A stretch of DNA of 8,278 nucleotides from an uncultured Oscillospiraceae bacterium (GTDB lineage: Bacteria; Bacillota; Clostridia; Oscillospirales; Acutalibacteraceae): NCBI GenBank assembly GCA_905200265.1, contig CAJKJS010000050.1, forward strand, positions 1 to 8,278, given 5' to 3'. This document shows positions 6,777-8,278 of the stretch, piece by piece (within the stretch, counting starts at the first letter, position 1; each line of letters opens with the position of its first letter). Made by a program: the position numbers and the translations under genes. Below the pieces are notes generated by a model. It did not search any database and was not told the origin of the DNA. It saw only the letters and a list, made by a program, of their open reading frames with translations.

Positions 6777-7628
6777 TTATTTACGAATATCGCGGTGCTG
6801 CACACTCACCCGCTGGCCTTTTTCCACCAGGTGGGCGTACAGGTGCTGAGCAATCGCGACCGAACGGTGATGCCCGCCGGTGCAGCCAATGGCAATTACC
6901 AGCTGACTCTTTCCTTCCGAACAATAAAGCGGCAGCATGTAGTCGACTAAATCCAGCAGCCGGGTCAAAAAGCCCTGGGTTTCCGGCCAGCGCATGACAT
7001 AATCCCGCACCGGTTCATCCAGTCCTGTTAATGGCCGCAGTTCTTCTACGTAATAGGGGTTTGGCAGACAACGCACATCGAATAGCAAGTCCGATTCTGT
7101 GGGAAGCCCGTGTTTAAACCCAAAACTCATACAATGGATCGACAAAGCATCGCTGACATCCCCCAAAAACAGGTTGCTCATGCGTTGTTTGAGCTGTGCC
7201 GTCGTTAGCAAGGTGGTATCCACCACGTAATCGGCACAAGCCCGCAAGGGGCGAAGCATGTCCCTCTCCAGGGCTACCGCTTCTTCCAGCGACCCCTGGT
7301 ACCGATCGGCCAGCGGATGCCGCCGGCGAGTTTCCTGAAAACGGTTAATCAGCACCCGGTCGGTAGCATCCAGGAACAGTACACGGAATTCGCAGTGGGA
7401 AGCCCGCATTTCTTCCAAAACCTGCATCAGATCGCTAAAAAGCTCACCGGCTCGAATATCCGTCACGACGGCAACTTTTTCCGTTTTGGTTTGGCTGCAC
7501 AAATCGTAAATCGTGGGAATGAGTCTCGCGGGCAGATTATCAACGCAGAAAAAACCAATATCTTCCATGGCATGCATGGCTCTTGTTTTTCCTGCCCCGG
7601 ACAGTCCGGTTACCACAATAAATTCCAT
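6777..7628 (-). CDS. rapZ: RNase adapter / nucleotide-binding protein RapZ (YvcJ)
   Basis: P-loop nucleotide-binding protein. The E. coli RapZ directs RNase E to the small RNA GlmZ and so controls glucosamine-6-phosphate synthase. The Bacillus homologue YvcJ hydrolyses nucleotides and affects competence. The 283 residues match the family. The Walker A motif GLSGAGKT is at 8-15, followed by MEDIGFFCVDNLP (21-33). A Walker-B-like TDIRAG lies at 56-61. The C-terminal domain shows FGFKHGLP (169-176), FDVRCLPNPYY (183-193) and the signature GCTGGHHRSV (248-257). The ATG is preceded by AAAGGAAGAGA, and the gene starts 27 nt after the murB stop. Position between murB and whiA is the normal one. In Firmicutes the exact role is less clear than in E. 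coli because GlmZ is not known there; a link to amino-sugar or cell-wall metabolism through murB is inference. Confidence 0.97.
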   Translation of the reverse strand: MEFIVVTGLSGAGKTRAMHAMEDIGFFCVDNLPARLIPTIYDLCSQTKTEKVAVVTDIRAGELFSDLMQVLEEMRASHCEFRVLFLDATDRVLINRFQETRRRHPLADRYQGSLEEAVALERDMLRPLRACADYVVDTTLLTTAQLKQRMSNLFLGDVSDALSIHCMSFGFKHGLPTESDLLFDVRCLPNPYYVEELRPLTGLDEPVRDYVMRWPETQGFLTRLLDLVDYMLPLYCSEGKSQLVIAIGCTGGHHRSVAIAQHLYAHLVEKGQRVSVQHRDIRK

Positions 7629-7655
7629 GTCTCTCTTCCTTTCCCCTACCGTCTT

Positions 7656-8278
7656 TTAGCGTCCCAATAGGCGCACTTCGCATTCCAGTTGTACACCGGT
7701 TTGCTCTTTTACTTTCTCCTGCACAAGGCGGATCACACTTAGCACATCATCGCACGTTCCGTTTTCATCATTGACAACAAATCCGGAATGTTTGGGGCTT
7801 ACCTGGGCTCCGCCCACCCGCAGGCCTTTTAATCCGCATTGCTCAATGAGAGCCGCCGCAAAATACCCTTCCGGCCGTTTGAACGTACTGCCGGAACTGG
7901 GTAAATCATACGGCTGCTTTTCGCAGCGCAATTTCATCAGATGATCCATACGGGCTCCGATCTGGGTCGGATCTCCGGGGTGTAACGATAACCGCAACGC
8001 CAAAATGACATACTGGGTATCGGTAAACACACTGTGCCGGTAGGAAAGCTGCAATTCTTCCCCATGGTATTCGCCAATTTGGCCATCAGGCGTCATATAC
8101 CGCACCGCTATGAGGACATCGTGCATTTCACCTTTATAAGCCCCGGCGTTCATATAGGCAGCACCACCGGCACTGCCCGGAATGCCCCAGGCAAATTCCA
8201 GCCCGCTGAGCCCGTGTTCCCGGGCAAAGGAGCAGACCGAAGCCAGCGAAGCCCCCGCCCCACAGACAATTTCGTTTC
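7656..8278 (-). CDS. murB: UDP-N-acetylenolpyruvoylglucosamine reductase, 5' end cut off by window edge
   Basis: Cytosolic FAD enzyme that uses NADPH to reduce UDP-GlcNAc-enolpyruvate to UDP-MurNAc, the second committed step of peptidoglycan synthesis. The frame is open to the window edge and gives 206 complete residues; roughly the first third (most of the N-terminal FAD domain) is missing. Visible are the FAD-domain signature GIPGSAGGAAYMNAGAY (8186-8136), a YRHSVF block, and PSSGSTFKRP, whose second-to-last serine before TFKRP is the expected catalytic proton donor. Next come LIEQCGLKGLRVGGAQVS and KHSGFVVN, and near the end LECEVRLLG, which carries the conserved catalytic glutamate. The ATG at 8153 is internal (M of MNAGAY), not the start. 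The TAA stop is 27 nt before rapZ, and murB appears to be the first visible gene of the operon. Its promoter lies outside the window. Confidence 0.96.
   Translation of the reverse strand, partial: NEIVCGAGASLASVCSFAREHGLSGLEFAWGIPGSAGGAAYMNAGAYKGEMHDVLIAVRYMTPDGQIGEYHGEELQLSYRHSVFTDTQYVILALRLSLHPGDPTQIGARMDHLMKLRCEKQPYDLPSSGSTFKRPEGYFAAALIEQCGLKGLRVGGAQVSPKHSGFVVNDENGTCDDVLSVIRLVQEKVKEQTGVQLECEVRLLGR

Overview
The window comes from a Firmicute, most likely a member of the Clostridia with moderately GC-rich DNA. The evidence is gene order: reading the minus strand from right to left, the genes are murB (5' end cut off), rapZ/yvcJ, whiA, dnaE, pfkA and a Na+/Pi cotransporter gene (3' end cut off). 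The block murB-rapZ-whiA-dnaE-pfkA is a familiar chromosomal housekeeping cluster in Clostridia and related Firmicutes. The family cannot be named from sequence alone; the base composition would suit an Oscillospiraceae/Ruminococcaceae-type gut clostridium. I see no rRNA, tRNA, CRISPR array, insertion sequence or phage gene.

Right to middle (8278 to 2299): murB, rapZ, whiA and dnaE are tightly packed. The gaps are 27 nt (murB-rapZ) and 18 nt (rapZ-whiA), and whiA and dnaE overlap by 4 nt (ATGA). They look like one transcription unit joining peptidoglycan precursor synthesis, a nucleotide-binding regulator, a WhiA-type DNA-binding regulator and a replicative polymerase. yvcK, which usually lies between rapZ and whiA, is not there. 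dnaE is interrupted by an in-frame TAA at 2950-2952. The reading frame does not shift, and the downstream codons clearly encode the missing OB-fold and C-terminal region. The first part keeps the polymerase catalytic residues, all nine PHP-domain metal ligands and a clamp-binding motif.

Middle (2298 to 1123): pfkA has its own predicted sigma-A-type promoter in the 149-nt gap after dnaE (TTGATT, 17 nt, TATAAT), a strong Shine-Dalgarno and a clear intrinsic terminator 10 nt after its stop. It is an ATP-type 6-phosphofructokinase.

Left (1122 to 1): an AT-rich intergenic region precedes the 324 visible codons of a Na/Pi cotransporter carrying two QSSSA repeats. It contains TTTACA hexamers at 11-bp spacing directly upstream of a TATACT -10 candidate. 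This arrangement resembles a PhoP-type Pho box and would fit induction of the transporter by phosphate starvation.

Overall this is core chromosome. The items worth a second look are the split dnaE, the Pho-box-like array, the intact PHP site and the missing yvcK. I did not find a clearly novel multi-gene system.
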